The translations under genes were made by a program, and so were the position numbers. Below are positions 51,931-61,644 of a stretch of 64,000 nucleotides of DNA, piece after piece. Position 1 is the first letter of the stretch; each line of letters opens with the position of its first letter. Origin of the DNA: Bacteroidales bacterium (lineage in GTDB: Bacteria > Bacteroidota > Bacteroidia > Bacteroidales > UBA932). The notes under the pieces were generated by a model. That model searched no databases. It saw nothing but the letters and a program-made list of their open reading frames with translations, and was not told the DNA's origin. The stretch spans positions 1-64,000 of the forward strand of contig SUYX01000008.1 in assembly GCA_015060225.1 (NCBI GenBank), given 5' to 3'.

Positions 51931-54648
51931 ATGCAGGAAGACGAATTGACAGGTATGCAGGAGGATTTTGAGGATATTCCCGACAGTTCTGAAGAAGGGT
52001 CGGGAAAGTTTGAGAAACTTTTGCAGGATGGGGAGAACAAGTACAAACTCACCGGAATGTACAGAGACTGGTTCTTGGATTATGCTTCGTATGTAATCTT
52101 GGAGCGTGCGGTGCCGCACATCTCAGATGGTTTCAAGCCTGTGCAGAGGCGCATCATGCATGCCATGAAGAACATTGATGATGGCCGTTATAACAAGGTG
52201 GCAAACATTATAGGCCAGACAATGCAGTATCACCCCCATGGTGATGCCTCCATTGGTGATGCCCTTGTGCAGTTGGGCCAGAAAGACCTGCTGGTGGATT
52301 GTCAGGGAAACTGGGGAAATATCCTTACCGGCGACAGCGCTGCTGCACCCCGTTATATTGAGGCCCGTCTGAGCGAGTTTGCCAAGGAGGTGGTGTTCAA
52401 TCCCAAGACTACCGAGTGGATGAACTCATACGACGGAAGGAACCAGGAGCCTGTGAACCTCCCTGTAAAATTCCCTTTGCTGCTTGTACAGGGTGTTGAG
52501 GGTATTGCTGTGGGTCTTGCATCAAAGATTCTTCCACATAACTTCAATGAGGTTATTGATGCTGCCATTGCCCACTACAAGGGGGAGGAGTTTGAACTTT
52601 ATCCCGATTTCCCTACCGGGGGACTCATAGACTGCTCAAAATACAACCGTGGTTTGAGGGGAGGTGCAGTGAAGGTGAGGGCAAAGATTTCCAAACTGGA
52701 CAAAAAGACACTTGTCATAAATGAGATACCTTTCGGGAAGAGTACATCTGTGCTGATTGAGAGTATCCTAAAGGCAAATGACAAGGGAAAGATAAAGATA
52801 AAGAAGGTGGATGACAACACCGCTGCAAATGCGGAGATAATCATTCATCTGCATAATGACATTTCTCCCGACAAAACCATTGACGCACTCTATGCATTTA
52901 CCGATTGTGAGGTCTCAATCTCGCCAAACTCGTGCGTGATTATGGAGAAACATCCCCATTTCATTGGGGTTGACGAGATACTCCGTTACAGTGCAGACTA
53001 TACCAAGGAACTGCTCCGCAGGGAACTGGAGATAAGGATGGGGGAACTGGAGAATGAGTGGCACTATTTCTCTCTGGAGAAGATTTTCTTTGAGAACAAG
53101 GTTTACCGCATTCTTGAGCAGGAGGCAAAGACCTGGGAGGAGCAGTTGGGCGAGGTGCTCAAGAAGATGCTTGAGTTCCAGAATCTTGTCCGCAGACCAA
53201 TAGTTATGGACGATATACTCAAACTTGTGGAGAAGCCGGTGAGGAAAATCTCCAAGTTTGATGTTAAGGTTGTGGATGAGAAGATTGCCAAACTGGAGGA
53301 GGAGATGAAGAGTGTCCAGCACAATCTTAACAACCTTGTGGCATACGCAATTGCATACTTTAGGAAACTGAAGAAGAAATATGGGGAGAAATATCCGAGA
53401 CTTACGGAAATTAGCAATTTTGAGACTATTGAGGCTACAAAAGTTGTGGTTGCAAATGCCAAACTGTATGTTAACAGGAGCGAGGGATTTGTGGGTACAG
53501 ACCTCAAGAAGGATGAGAGCGCGGAGTATTTGTGCGAGTGCTCTGATATAGACGATATAATTGTATTCCTCAAGAACGGAAAATATATTGTAACCAAGGT
53601 GCAGAGCAAGGCTTTCATAGGGAAAGACATTATCCATGCGGCGGTATTTGCCAAGAATGATGCCCGTACAATATACAATGTGGTTTATAAGGACGGCAAG
53701 TATTCTGCAGACGGCAAAACCGGTACAGTATATGCCAAGAGATTTGCGGTAACTTCCGTTACAAGGGACAAGTGGTATGATGTAACCCAGGGCAAGCCTG
53801 ATTCAACTTTAGTATGGTTCTCTGCCAACCCCAATGGAGAGGCGGAGGTGCTTAAAGTGTTCCTCAAACCAAGGCCTAAACTCAAGAAACTCATATTTGA
53901 ATACAACTTTGCGGATCTGGCAATAAAGGGAAGAGGATCGATGGGTAACATCCTCTCAAGGAACCCCTTGCACAAGGTGCAATTGAAGTCCAAGGGCGTT
54001 GCTACAATGGGTGGCAAACCTGTGTGGTTTGATGAAGATATAAACAGGCTCAACGAAGATGGCCGGGGCTTGTTGCTGGGAGAATTCCTCCCTGGAGACC
54101 GTATTCTTGTAATCTGCAAGGACGGTACATTCTATACCACAAACTTTGATCTGAGCAACAGGTATCAGGGAGATTTGCTTAAGGTGGAGAAGTTTGATTC
54201 TGAAAAATGTTTCAGCGCAATATACATAGATGGTGAAACAGGGTTCCATTACATAAAGAGGTTCTCTTTTGAACCGAGTGACAATGTGTCTGCTCTGTTT
54301 ATCTCGGATGCCCCGGGTTCAAAATTTGTGGAACTCTCTGAGGATGCACATCCTCAGGCCCTCATTACCTTTGGCGGCAAGCATGCCAAGAGGGAGGATG
54401 AGGCAATTGATGTTGAGGAGTTCATAGGAAAGAAAGGTTTCAAGGCAAAAGGGAAGAGGGCTACAGCATTTGAAGTGGAGAGTGTGAAGTTCATTGAGCC
54501 TCTCCAGAAGGAGGAGGATAATCTTCCCGACAGTAATCCCGAAGGTGAAGAGCCGGTCACAGATGGATTGGAGGGCACTGCAGGAACTCCGTTAGAGGGA
54601 TTCGCACCGGGAAGCACCATAGAGTTTGACGAGCCCACTCTGTTTTAA
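51931..54648 (+). CDS. Type IIA topoisomerase subunit A (ParC/GyrA-like)
   Basis: YASYVILERAVPHISDGFKPVQRRIMHAM, HPHGDASIGDALV; divergent C-terminal domain suggests Bacteroidota ParC. Confidence 0.93.
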   Translation: MQEDELTGMQEDFEDIPDSSEEGSGKFEKLLQDGENKYKLTGMYRDWFLDYASYVILERAVPHISDGFKPVQRRIMHAMKNIDDGRYNKVANIIGQTMQYHPHGDASIGDALVQLGQKDLLVDCQGNWGNILTGDSAAAPRYIEARLSEFAKEVVFNPKTTEWMNSYDGRNQEPVNLPVKFPLLLVQGVEGIAVGLASKILPHNFNEVIDAAIAHYKGEEFELYPDFPTGGLIDCSKYNRGLRGGAVKVRAKISKLDKKTLVINEIPFGKSTSVLIESILKANDKGKIKIKKVDDNTAANAEIIIHLHNDISPDKTIDALYAFTDCEVSISPNSCVIMEKHPHFIGVDEILRYSADYTKELLRRELEIRMGELENEWHYFSLEKIFFENKVYRILEQEAKTWEEQLGEVLKKMLEFQNLVRRPIVMDDILKLVEKPVRKISKFDVKVVDEKIAKLEEEMKSVQHNLNNLVAYAIAYFRKLKKKYGEKYPRLTEISNFETIEATKVVVANAKLYVNRSEGFVGTDLKKDESAEYLCECSDIDDIIVFLKNGKYIVTKVQSKAFIGKDIIHAAVFAKNDARTIYNVVYKDGKYSADGKTGTVYAKRFAVTSVTRDKWYDVTQGKPDSTLVWFSANPNGEAEVLKVFLKPRPKLKKLIFEYNFADLAIKGRGSMGNILSRNPLHKVQLKSKGVATMGGKPVWFDEDINRLNEDGRGLLLGEFLPGDRILVICKDGTFYTTNFDLSNRYQGDLLKVEKFDSEKCFSAIYIDGETGFHYIKRFSFEPSDNVSALFISDAPGSKFVELSEDAHPQALITFGGKHAKREDEAIDVEEFIGKKGFKAKGKRATAFEVESVKFIEPLQKEEDNLPDSNPEGEEPVTDGLEGTAGTPLEGFAPGSTIEFDEPTLF

Positions 54649-54681
54649 AAAGTAATGGTAAAATAATGTAGAAGAAAAGAG

Positions 54682-54782
54682 ATGTAGCAAAGTGGGGACC
54701 TCATTAGACGGTTACGAGTTATTGCGGAGCAATGACGAAGTAGAGGAGACTGTGTCGTCCCCACTTTGCAACATTTTTTTTA
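54682..54782. repeat. Structured intergenic element: 17/18-bp outer stem with nested hairpin and T-tract
   Basis: atgtagcaaagtggggac ... gtccccactttgcaacat + T-run; inner gttattgc-gga-gcaatgac. Confidence 0.75.
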
Positions 54783-54809
54783 TGATATAAACGGTAAATT
54801 GTCGGGAAT

Positions 54810-55352
54810 ATGATAATATCTCTTTGCGGTTTTATGGGAAGCGGTAAGAGTACCCTTGGAAGGGGACTTGCCTCTGCATACAACTGCAGGTTCATAGATC
54901 TGGATGATTACATTGAGGCCAAATGGGCCATGAGTGTCTCCACAATTTTTGCGAAAAAAGGGGAGGAGTGGTTCCGTAATGAAGAATGCGAGTCCCTTAT
55001 GGAGATAGTTGAGGAGTACAATTACCTCAATTCCAAAGCTCCATATACTCTGGTGCTGGCATTGGGGGGGGGAACGGTAACTCACGCTCCAAGTGCGGCG
55101 GTTGTGAAAACCCGGACACAATGTGTGTATCTGCGGTGTCCTAAGGAGGTGCTGCTGGAGCGTCTTATGAAAAACAATTCCAGAAGACCTCTTGTGGCAG
55201 GAAAATCGGAGGAGGAGATGATGGCTGTAATAGAAGACCTCATGAGAAGGAGAGAATCTTTATACAGGGAATGTGCAAAAGAAGTGTTGCCTGTAGAAGG
55301 GAAAAGGATGGGGGAGATCCTGAGATATTTTTCTGAAAAATATGGGTTGTGA
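54810..55352 (+). CDS. aroK: Shikimate kinase
   Basis: ISLCGFMGSGKSTLGRGLA, FIDLDDYIE, LALGGGT. Confidence 0.96.
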   Translation: MIISLCGFMGSGKSTLGRGLASAYNCRFIDLDDYIEAKWAMSVSTIFAKKGEEWFRNEECESLMEIVEEYNYLNSKAPYTLVLALGGGTVTHAPSAAVVKTRTQCVYLRCPKEVLLERLMKNNSRRPLVAGKSEEEMMAVIEDLMRRRESLYRECAKEVLPVEGKRMGEILRYFSEKYGL

Positions 55353-55369
55353 TTTTTTATCCCACTGTT

Positions 55370-56641
55370 TCACTCATACCTCAATGCCTCTATAGGATCA
55401 AGTCTTGATGCCCTCTCTGCCGGAAGATATCCGCTTGCTACCCCTACAAAAAGACAAACAGCCATTGCAGAGAAAATCCATTTCCATGGAATTAAAAACG
55501 AGGCACTCATTGCAACGGCGACCAGGTTTCCTGCTGCCATGCCAAGAACCACACCCACTGCACACCCAATCTGGCTTATTACTACAGACTCATAGAGGAA
55601 CTGGGCCTTTATTGTTTTTGCGGAGGCGCCAAGGGCCTTTCTGGTGCCAATCTCCCTGGTACGTTCTTTTACGGAAACCAACATAATGTTCATCAGTCCC
55701 ACAGCTGCTCCAAGGAGGGTTATCAATCCGATTACTGCAGAAACAGCAGTAATTATCCCCATTATTTCGGTCATCTCCGAGAGCATTGCCTCGCTGTTGT
55801 TAATCCTGAAATCTGTTTCATCTATTGGGGAAAGTCTTCTTACTGAGCGCATAAGCTGCTCTGCCTCACCCTGATAATCAGCTCCGGCTGTGAAATTTCC
55901 TGGAGAAACGCCTATGTTAAAAGAGGTGTTTTCCCCCATAAAATATGCCCTGGCTGAGGTTGTAGGGATTATCACCTGGTCGTCTGCACTTCCCCCAAAG
56001 GCAGATCCTACCTGATTCATCACTCCAATTACCTCAAATTTTACCCCCTGTAGGGAAATCATCTTCCCAATAGGGGAGCCTGAACCTCTGAAAAGGGAAT
56101 TGACCACGCCGTTACCCACAACACATACAAAAGCGGCGCAGGAGAGGTCATTTTCACTTATTCCCCTCCCCTGAGCTATACCTGTATTTCTGAACTTCAG
56201 ATAATTCTCATCAGCAGCAATAACTCTTACCGTGGGATTGGTACTTGTTCCTTCATGTTTTATTGTAGCATTGCTGTTTACTACAGTATATATAGAAACT
56301 GATGCATCAAGGGGGTAATTTTCCTTGAAAGATCTGGCCTGGCCATATGTTATGGCTCTGGCATTCCTTACTCTTGACCGGGTGCCTCCCTCTATAGAAT
56401 AATAATTTGGACTTATGGTGAAAGTTGTGGTGCCGAATTTCTCAAAACTTGAGAAAACCTCCCTCTTCAAAGCCTCAGTAGCGGTAAGGATACCAACCAG
56501 TGACATAATGCCCACAGCAATTATCGCAATCGTAAGCAAAGACCTCAACCTGTTGCTTTTAATTGACTTCAACGCCACATTCAAATTCTCCCTCACCAAA
56601 GGTGAAACCAAATTTTTTCTTTTCACAATCCGTTCCTCCAC
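55370..56641 (-). CDS. MacB-type ABC transporter permease (FtsX-like)
   Basis: MacB periplasmic core pattern; VKERTREIGTRKALGASAKTIKAQFLYESVVI. Confidence 0.93.
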   Translation of the reverse strand: MEERIVKRKNLVSPLVRENLNVALKSIKSNRLRSLLTIAIIAVGIMSLVGILTATEALKREVFSSFEKFGTTTFTISPNYYSIEGGTRSRVRNARAITYGQARSFKENYPLDASVSIYTVVNSNATIKHEGTSTNPTVRVIAADENYLKFRNTGIAQGRGISENDLSCAAFVCVVGNGVVNSLFRGSGSPIGKMISLQGVKFEVIGVMNQVGSAFGGSADDQVIIPTTSARAYFMGENTSFNIGVSPGNFTAGADYQGEAEQLMRSVRRLSPIDETDFRINNSEAMLSEMTEIMGIITAVSAVIGLITLLGAAVGLMNIMLVSVKERTREIGTRKALGASAKTIKAQFLYESVVISQIGCAVGVVLGMAAGNLVAVAMSASFLIPWKWIFSAMAVCLFVGVASGYLPAERASRLDPIEALRYE

Positions 56642-56711
56642 AAATTATATGGTAAAAGTAGGAAAATCTCACAGATTAACATAACTTTGCCGCCGATTTT
56701 TATATAAATAG

Positions 56712-57869
56712 ATGAGAAATAACACTACCAACAAACGTGCCGGTGCAAGAGGTACCGGACGTACAGGTGCAGCAGACAGGAGAGGTTCCGGTTTTGCAAA
56801 AGGCACCGGGGCAGGCAGACCTGCTTCAAGACGCTACTCAGCCGGAGAAGGCTCAGTTAAAGGCTCAACTGATGATAGTTCAGCAAAGCGTAATTTCAGA
56901 GGTTCAAAACCATTTGGCAAAGGTGAGGGTGCCGGAAGATCATTCAGAGAGGAAAAATCTTTCGGGAAGAACACCAGAGGAAAGAAAAACTTTGCGGAGG
57001 AGAGATTTCAGGAGAGGGACAGCAGAAGTTTTGCAGAGAAGGAGTATACAGGCAAGAGGGCTTACGGAATGGTAAAGAACTTTGAGGAGAGAAAAGGCTA
57101 CAAGAATGTACAGGCCTATACCCCTGCACAGCGCGCTCCAAAGGCAAAGGCTGATGAAGGTGTAAGACTCAACAAATACATTGCAAACTCAGGAATCTGC
57201 TCAAGAAGGGAGGCAGATGATTTCATCACAGCCGGTCTTGTAAGTGTAAACGGTGTTACCATTACAGAGTTGGGCACAAGGGTATATCCTAATGATGAGG
57301 TAAGATTCAACAACGAGCGCATTAAAGGTGAGAGCAAGGTTTATATTGTAATGAACAAACCTAAAGACTTTGTAACCACCATGAGCGACCCTCACGCAGA
57401 GCGCACAGTAATGCAGTTGGTTGAGGGCAAATGCTCTGCGAGAGTATATCCTGTAGGTAGATTGGACAAGGCTACAACAGGTGTGCTCCTGCTTACCAAT
57501 GATGGCGAACTTGCTGACAAACTCACCCACCCTTCATTTGAGAAGAAGAAGATTTACCATGTATTCCTTGACAAGAACTTTAAGGGAACAGACATGAAAT
57601 CACTTCTTGACGGTGTAAAACTCGAAGACGGATTCATTCAGGCAGATGCCCTTTCTTACATAGATGAGGATAGAGCTCAGGTAGGAGTTGAGATCCACTC
57701 GGGGAGGAACAGAATTGTAAGAAGGATGTTCGAGCACTTCGGTTACAAGGTAAAGAAACTTGATAGAGTTTACTTTGCAGGCCTTACCAAGAAGAACCTC
57801 AGAAGAGGACAGTGGAGATTCCTTACAGAGCAGGAGATTGCAATGCTGAAAATGGGTTCCTTTGAGTAA
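56712..57869 (+). CDS. RluB/RsuA-family pseudouridine synthase with long basic low-complexity N-terminus
   Basis: S4-like VRLNKYIANSGICSRREADDFI; YPVGRLDKATTGVLLLTNDGELADKLTHPSF. Confidence 0.95.
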   Translation: MRNNTTNKRAGARGTGRTGAADRRGSGFAKGTGAGRPASRRYSAGEGSVKGSTDDSSAKRNFRGSKPFGKGEGAGRSFREEKSFGKNTRGKKNFAEERFQERDSRSFAEKEYTGKRAYGMVKNFEERKGYKNVQAYTPAQRAPKAKADEGVRLNKYIANSGICSRREADDFITAGLVSVNGVTITELGTRVYPNDEVRFNNERIKGESKVYIVMNKPKDFVTTMSDPHAERTVMQLVEGKCSARVYPVGRLDKATTGVLLLTNDGELADKLTHPSFEKKKIYHVFLDKNFKGTDMKSLLDGVKLEDGFIQADALSYIDEDRAQVGVEIHSGRNRIVRRMFEHFGYKVKKLDRVYFAGLTKKNLRRGQWRFLTEQEIAMLKMGSFE

Positions 57870-57884
57870 TAAATTGTCGGGAAT

Positions 57885-58790
57885 ATGGAAATGGACAACT
57901 CAATGGACCAGATAAACAAGGCTGGGTTTGTAAATATAATAGGTAATCCCAATGTAGGCAAATCTACCCTTATGAATGCCCTTGTGGGGGAGAAACTCTC
58001 CATAGTAACTGCCAAGGCGCAGACCACAAGGCACCGCATAATGGGTATTGTAAACGGAGACGACTACCAGATTGTATTTTCAGACACCCCGGGTATCCTC
58101 AAACCCAACTATATGCTTCAGGAGAGCATGATGGACTTTGTGGAGACCGCCATAGGTGATGCAGACATCATCCTCTATGTAACTGATGTAATTGAAAAGA
58201 TGGACAAGAACATTGAGTACATAGAGAAGCTGAACAAAGTTGAATGCCCTGTAATAATAGCAATCAACAAAATAGATGAGACAAGCCAGGAGAAGGTAGT
58301 TGAACTGGTAGAAAAATGGCACACCACAGTACCAAAGGCTGAGATACTTCCAATATCTGCCCTCAACAAGTTTAATGTGGATGTACTCCTTGCCAGACTT
58401 GTGGAACTCCTTCCAAAGCAGCATGCATGGTACGACCGTGATGTCTTCACCGACAAATCCATGAGGTTCTTTGCCTCTGAGATAATAAGGGAGAAGATCC
58501 TCCTCAACTACAACAAGGAGATCCCATACTGCACAGAGGTTGTAATTGATGCCTTTGAGGAGAACGAGGATATCTACAACATAAATGCAGTGATAAATGT
58601 AATAAGGGAATCCCAGAAAGGAATAATCATAGGCCCTAAAGGTCTGGCCCTGAAACGTGTAGGAACCCAGGCCCGCAGGGACATGGAGAAATTCTTTGAA
58701 AAGAAAGTGTTCCTTAAGATGTTTGTGAAGGTAAATCCTAACTGGAGGGAAAACAAGAAGGAACTCAAAAAGTTTGGTTACATATACTGA
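57885..58790 (+). CDS. era: GTPase Era
   Basis: GNPNVGKSTLMNALVGEKLSIVTAKAQTTRHRI, DTPG, NKID, KH domain GLALKRVGTQARRDMEKFF. Confidence 0.98.
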   Translation: MEMDNSMDQINKAGFVNIIGNPNVGKSTLMNALVGEKLSIVTAKAQTTRHRIMGIVNGDDYQIVFSDTPGILKPNYMLQESMMDFVETAIGDADIILYVTDVIEKMDKNIEYIEKLNKVECPVIIAINKIDETSQEKVVELVEKWHTTVPKAEILPISALNKFNVDVLLARLVELLPKQHAWYDRDVFTDKSMRFFASEIIREKILLNYNKEIPYCTEVVIDAFEENEDIYNINAVINVIRESQKGIIIGPKGLALKRVGTQARRDMEKFFEKKVFLKMFVKVNPNWRENKKELKKFGYIY

Positions 58791-58798
58791 TAATAATG

Positions 58799-58830
58799 GC
58801 GATCCAAATTTTTGGGTCGCTTTTTTTTTT
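58799..58830 (+). terminator. era terminator
   Basis: gcgatccaaa...tttgggtcgc followed by a T-run. Confidence 0.85.
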
Positions 58831-58999
58831 ATAAAAATTCCGGTATAATATTGGAATTATGCGGGGAAAACATTATGCTATAAAAACATTATGTTTGTGG
58901 AGCATAATAATTTTAAGTTATGGAGTCTGTTGAATGGTATTTTGAGATATGTTCTTAATTGACTAATTTTGTGAAACAAGTATTTATAATAAGTAAAAT

Positions 59000-59602
59000 A
59001 TGCTGGTTATGAGAAAGATTATATTTGGCTTGTTTTTAATAGCTTCCATGTTTATATCGAATTTGAGTTATGCCCAGTATTTGGGAGAAACTATTACTTT
59101 GGAAAGTTATGTGGGGGAATGGAAATGGGAAACAGAGAATGAGTGCCTGATGTTGTATCTAAGGGATACGACATGGAAAATTCTTTCTTCTTCAAATGAG
59201 TATGTTGATGATATAATAGGAACATATAAGTACTACAAGAATGGTGTATTGATTGTAGATAATACCAATGTTGATACAAAGCCAATGGATATGCCTATAT
59301 ATGCGTCAATAGGCAAAGAAGATGAAAATGGGAACGTATGGGAGTTGGATTTGGCATTTACAGATACTATAACAGGTAAAGAATCTGATTATGAAGTGTC
59401 AACATTGAAATATTCGTTGGGTAGGAATACACCACAGTTACAGATAAATCTTGTGTCGGGAACAAAATGGTATGATGGTATAGAAGATGAAATTGCCCGT
59501 ACACCGGAAGAGGCTGCGCAGTTGAAACAGCTTTCAGCGGCGGCAAAGTTGCCGGGGTGGAGTATCCCAAATAATGTTACTTTAACGAAGGTGATACCTT
59601 AG
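59000..59602 (+). CDS. Secreted DUF6705-like protein of unknown function
   Basis: Signal peptide MRKIIFGLFLIASMFISNLSYAQ; 200 aa. Confidence 0.6.
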   Translation: MLVMRKIIFGLFLIASMFISNLSYAQYLGETITLESYVGEWKWETENECLMLYLRDTTWKILSSSNEYVDDIIGTYKYYKNGVLIVDNTNVDTKPMDMPIYASIGKEDENGNVWELDLAFTDTITGKESDYEVSTLKYSLGRNTPQLQINLVSGTKWYDGIEDEIARTPEEAAQLKQLSAAAKLPGWSIPNNVTLTKVIP

Positions 59603-59675
59603 ATAGTATGTATGATATTGTCAATTGTATAAATAAATTGATTATTCTTAAAGAAACAGTTTAAAATTACTTGTT

Positions 59676-60164
59676 ATGAAAAAAATGATGTTCGCCTTTT
59701 TGGCTTTGTTCTTGGTGAGTGCTGTTTGCTCTAATGATATTTATGCGCAAAAGAAGAAGGACAAAAAAGAAAATGTGCAGGAGTCAGTGGTTCCTCCGCA
59801 ATTTAAAGGTAAATCAGCAAAGGCTTTCATGTCGTGGTTATATTTTACATTGGAAGACAAGTGGAAGACCCATACAGATTATCAGGGGCAGGCAATAATT
59901 ACCTTTATTGTAGGCATAGATGGTAAGGTAAGCAATTTTGAACTGAAAAAGGGTACTGGTATAGTTGTACTGGATAACATGATTAGAGATATTGTCCTCT
60001 CTTCTCCGGAATGGACTCCAAAGATGGTAAATGGGGCACCTGTTGCGCACAGGTTTACCCTTCCTGTTGCTTTTAAAGGAGTGTCCAAATCCAAATTCTC
60101 AAAGCCTCAGAATGTTGGACGGACCAATGAGGCGGCAAAGAATGTAAGGGGCTGGCAGAGGTAA
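59676..60164 (+). CDS. TonB C-terminal-domain-like secreted protein
   Basis: GQAIITFIVGIDGKVSNFELKKGTGIVVLDNMIRDIVLSSPEWTPKMVNGAPVAHRFTLPVAF. Confidence 0.75.
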   Translation: MKKMMFAFLALFLVSAVCSNDIYAQKKKDKKENVQESVVPPQFKGKSAKAFMSWLYFTLEDKWKTHTDYQGQAIITFIVGIDGKVSNFELKKGTGIVVLDNMIRDIVLSSPEWTPKMVNGAPVAHRFTLPVAFKGVSKSKFSKPQNVGRTNEAAKNVRGWQR

Positions 60165-60205
60165 TCTGTGATTTCATGGAACTGCGCGTACAATGCATCC
60201 GTAAC

Positions 60206-60238
60206 GGTTTTGATACATTTGGTAGCAGATTTGTTCCT
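60206..60238 (+). repeat. Copy 1 of an imperfect direct repeat
   Basis: ggttttgatacatttggtagcagatttgttcct resembles 61027-61059. Confidence 0.65.
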
Positions 60239-60271
60239 GAGTAATGGGTAAATTATAAATTTATACAGATT

Positions 60272-60985
60272 ATGAAAAAATTCAGATTTTATTTATTCTT
60301 GCTTGCTTTTGTTTTTATGTCAAATTTGAGTTATGCCCAAGGGATAGTGGTGAGGGTTAATGGGGAGGTTGTGCAGCAAATGGGGAATGTCTCAGATGAA
60401 AAAAAGGAAAGCAAAAAAGAGCAGGAGAAGCTGATTACTATTTCCGGAACAGTGACATGCCAGGGCGAACCTGTATATGCTGTTGCTGTAAAGATTAAAG
60501 ATGCTGGCCAAGCACCTGTCTACACCAATATGAACGGTGAATATAAGATAAGTATCCCGGAAAATGGGGCAACACTGGACTTCTCAGGGCTTACTCTTAA
60601 AACAAAGTATGTTGAGGTTAAAGACCAGGGGGTTGTAGATGTTGTTATGGATGAGGAGCCTCAAAAATATGATAATTACAGAACCGGTCCTCTTGCAAAA
60701 AATATGACTGTTGTAACCGGATATGTAACCTGGGGAGGAGAGCCGGTCACAGGTGCATATGTAGGGGTCAAGGGGAAAAAAATATATACTATTACCAAAT
60801 GGAACGGAAAGTATTCAATTGCGGTTCCAAAAAACTCTACTCTTGTTTATTCATTTGTGGGTGATATGATTAAAGAAAAAGTTAAAGGCAGATCCAGGAT
60901 AGATGTACAACTGAGTGGCGTCATGATATTTGATGACCGCGATTTGAACCGTTCAATAAAAAAAGCTCGAAGATCAAAAAAATAG
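60272..60985 (+). CDS. Secreted protein with two CarboxypepD_reg-like domains
   Basis: Signal peptide MKKFRFYLFLLAFVFMSNLSYAQ; ITISGTVTCQGEPVYAVAVKIKDAG...NGEYKISIPENGATLDFSG; second similar domain. Confidence 0.75.
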   Translation: MKKFRFYLFLLAFVFMSNLSYAQGIVVRVNGEVVQQMGNVSDEKKESKKEQEKLITISGTVTCQGEPVYAVAVKIKDAGQAPVYTNMNGEYKISIPENGATLDFSGLTLKTKYVEVKDQGVVDVVMDEEPQKYDNYRTGPLAKNMTVVTGYVTWGGEPVTGAYVGVKGKKIYTITKWNGKYSIAVPKNSTLVYSFVGDMIKEKVKGRSRIDVQLSGVMIFDDRDLNRSIKKARRSKK

Positions 60986-61026
60986 TGTGCCAGATAATGT
61001 TGCTTTAGCAAAGGTGCTGTCGTAGA

Positions 61027-61059
61027 GGTTTTGGCAAATTTGGTAGCGGATTTGTGCCC
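61027..61059 (+). repeat. Copy 2 of an imperfect direct repeat
   Basis: ggttttggcaaatttggtagcggatttgtgccc resembles 60206-60238. Confidence 0.65.
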
Positions 61060-61212
61060 ATCGGGAAGACGGTGGGCACGTTTTGTATGTGGTATGTGCC
61101 CGGGGAGAGTTTTTTTGGGTGCAGGGGAACAAATAAGTGGCATTTTGTGCCCGGGGAGTGCGTGGAAAGCCTGGAAGGAGGGCGAGGGAACCCCGACCCC
61201 CCGTAAAGGGAC

Positions 61213-61626
61213 CTACTTCGGGGAGGTGGCAAGGATTACCTTGTATTTGTTCCTTTTGCCAATGTTCATCATATTCACCACCTGCTCAATTGGAACGGTT
61301 TTGTCTGCGTAGATTGAGAAGGTTGGGTCGTCGTCATTCTGGAGCAGTTCCTGCAGGCGCGGCTCCACCTCATCTATCCTTACAGGGGTTTTGTTGCCGT
61401 TTATATGGAATGAGAAGGTACCATTATCGGGATAATGCTTTATAGAAACGCTTACCTGCTGTTTTGCGGTGATCTGGTTTGTGCTTTTTGGGAGCAGCAA
61501 CTTCAATGCATTGGGGTTGATTAAAGTTGATGTCACCAGAAAAAAGATGAGCAGCAGGAACACTATGTCTGTCATTGAAGACATACTGAACTCTGCATTT
61601 GCCTTTGCCCTCTGTTTTATTGCCAT
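61213..61626 (-). CDS. exbD: ExbD/TolR-family biopolymer transport protein
   Basis: FSMSSMTDIVFLLLIFFLVTSTL single TM. Confidence 0.92.
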   Translation of the reverse strand: MAIKQRAKANAEFSMSSMTDIVFLLLIFFLVTSTLINPNALKLLLPKSTNQITAKQQVSVSIKHYPDNGTFSFHINGNKTPVRIDEVEPRLQELLQNDDDPTFSIYADKTVPIEQVVNMMNIGKRNKYKVILATSPK

Positions 61627-61644
61627 TGCTGCATCTTTTGTAGG

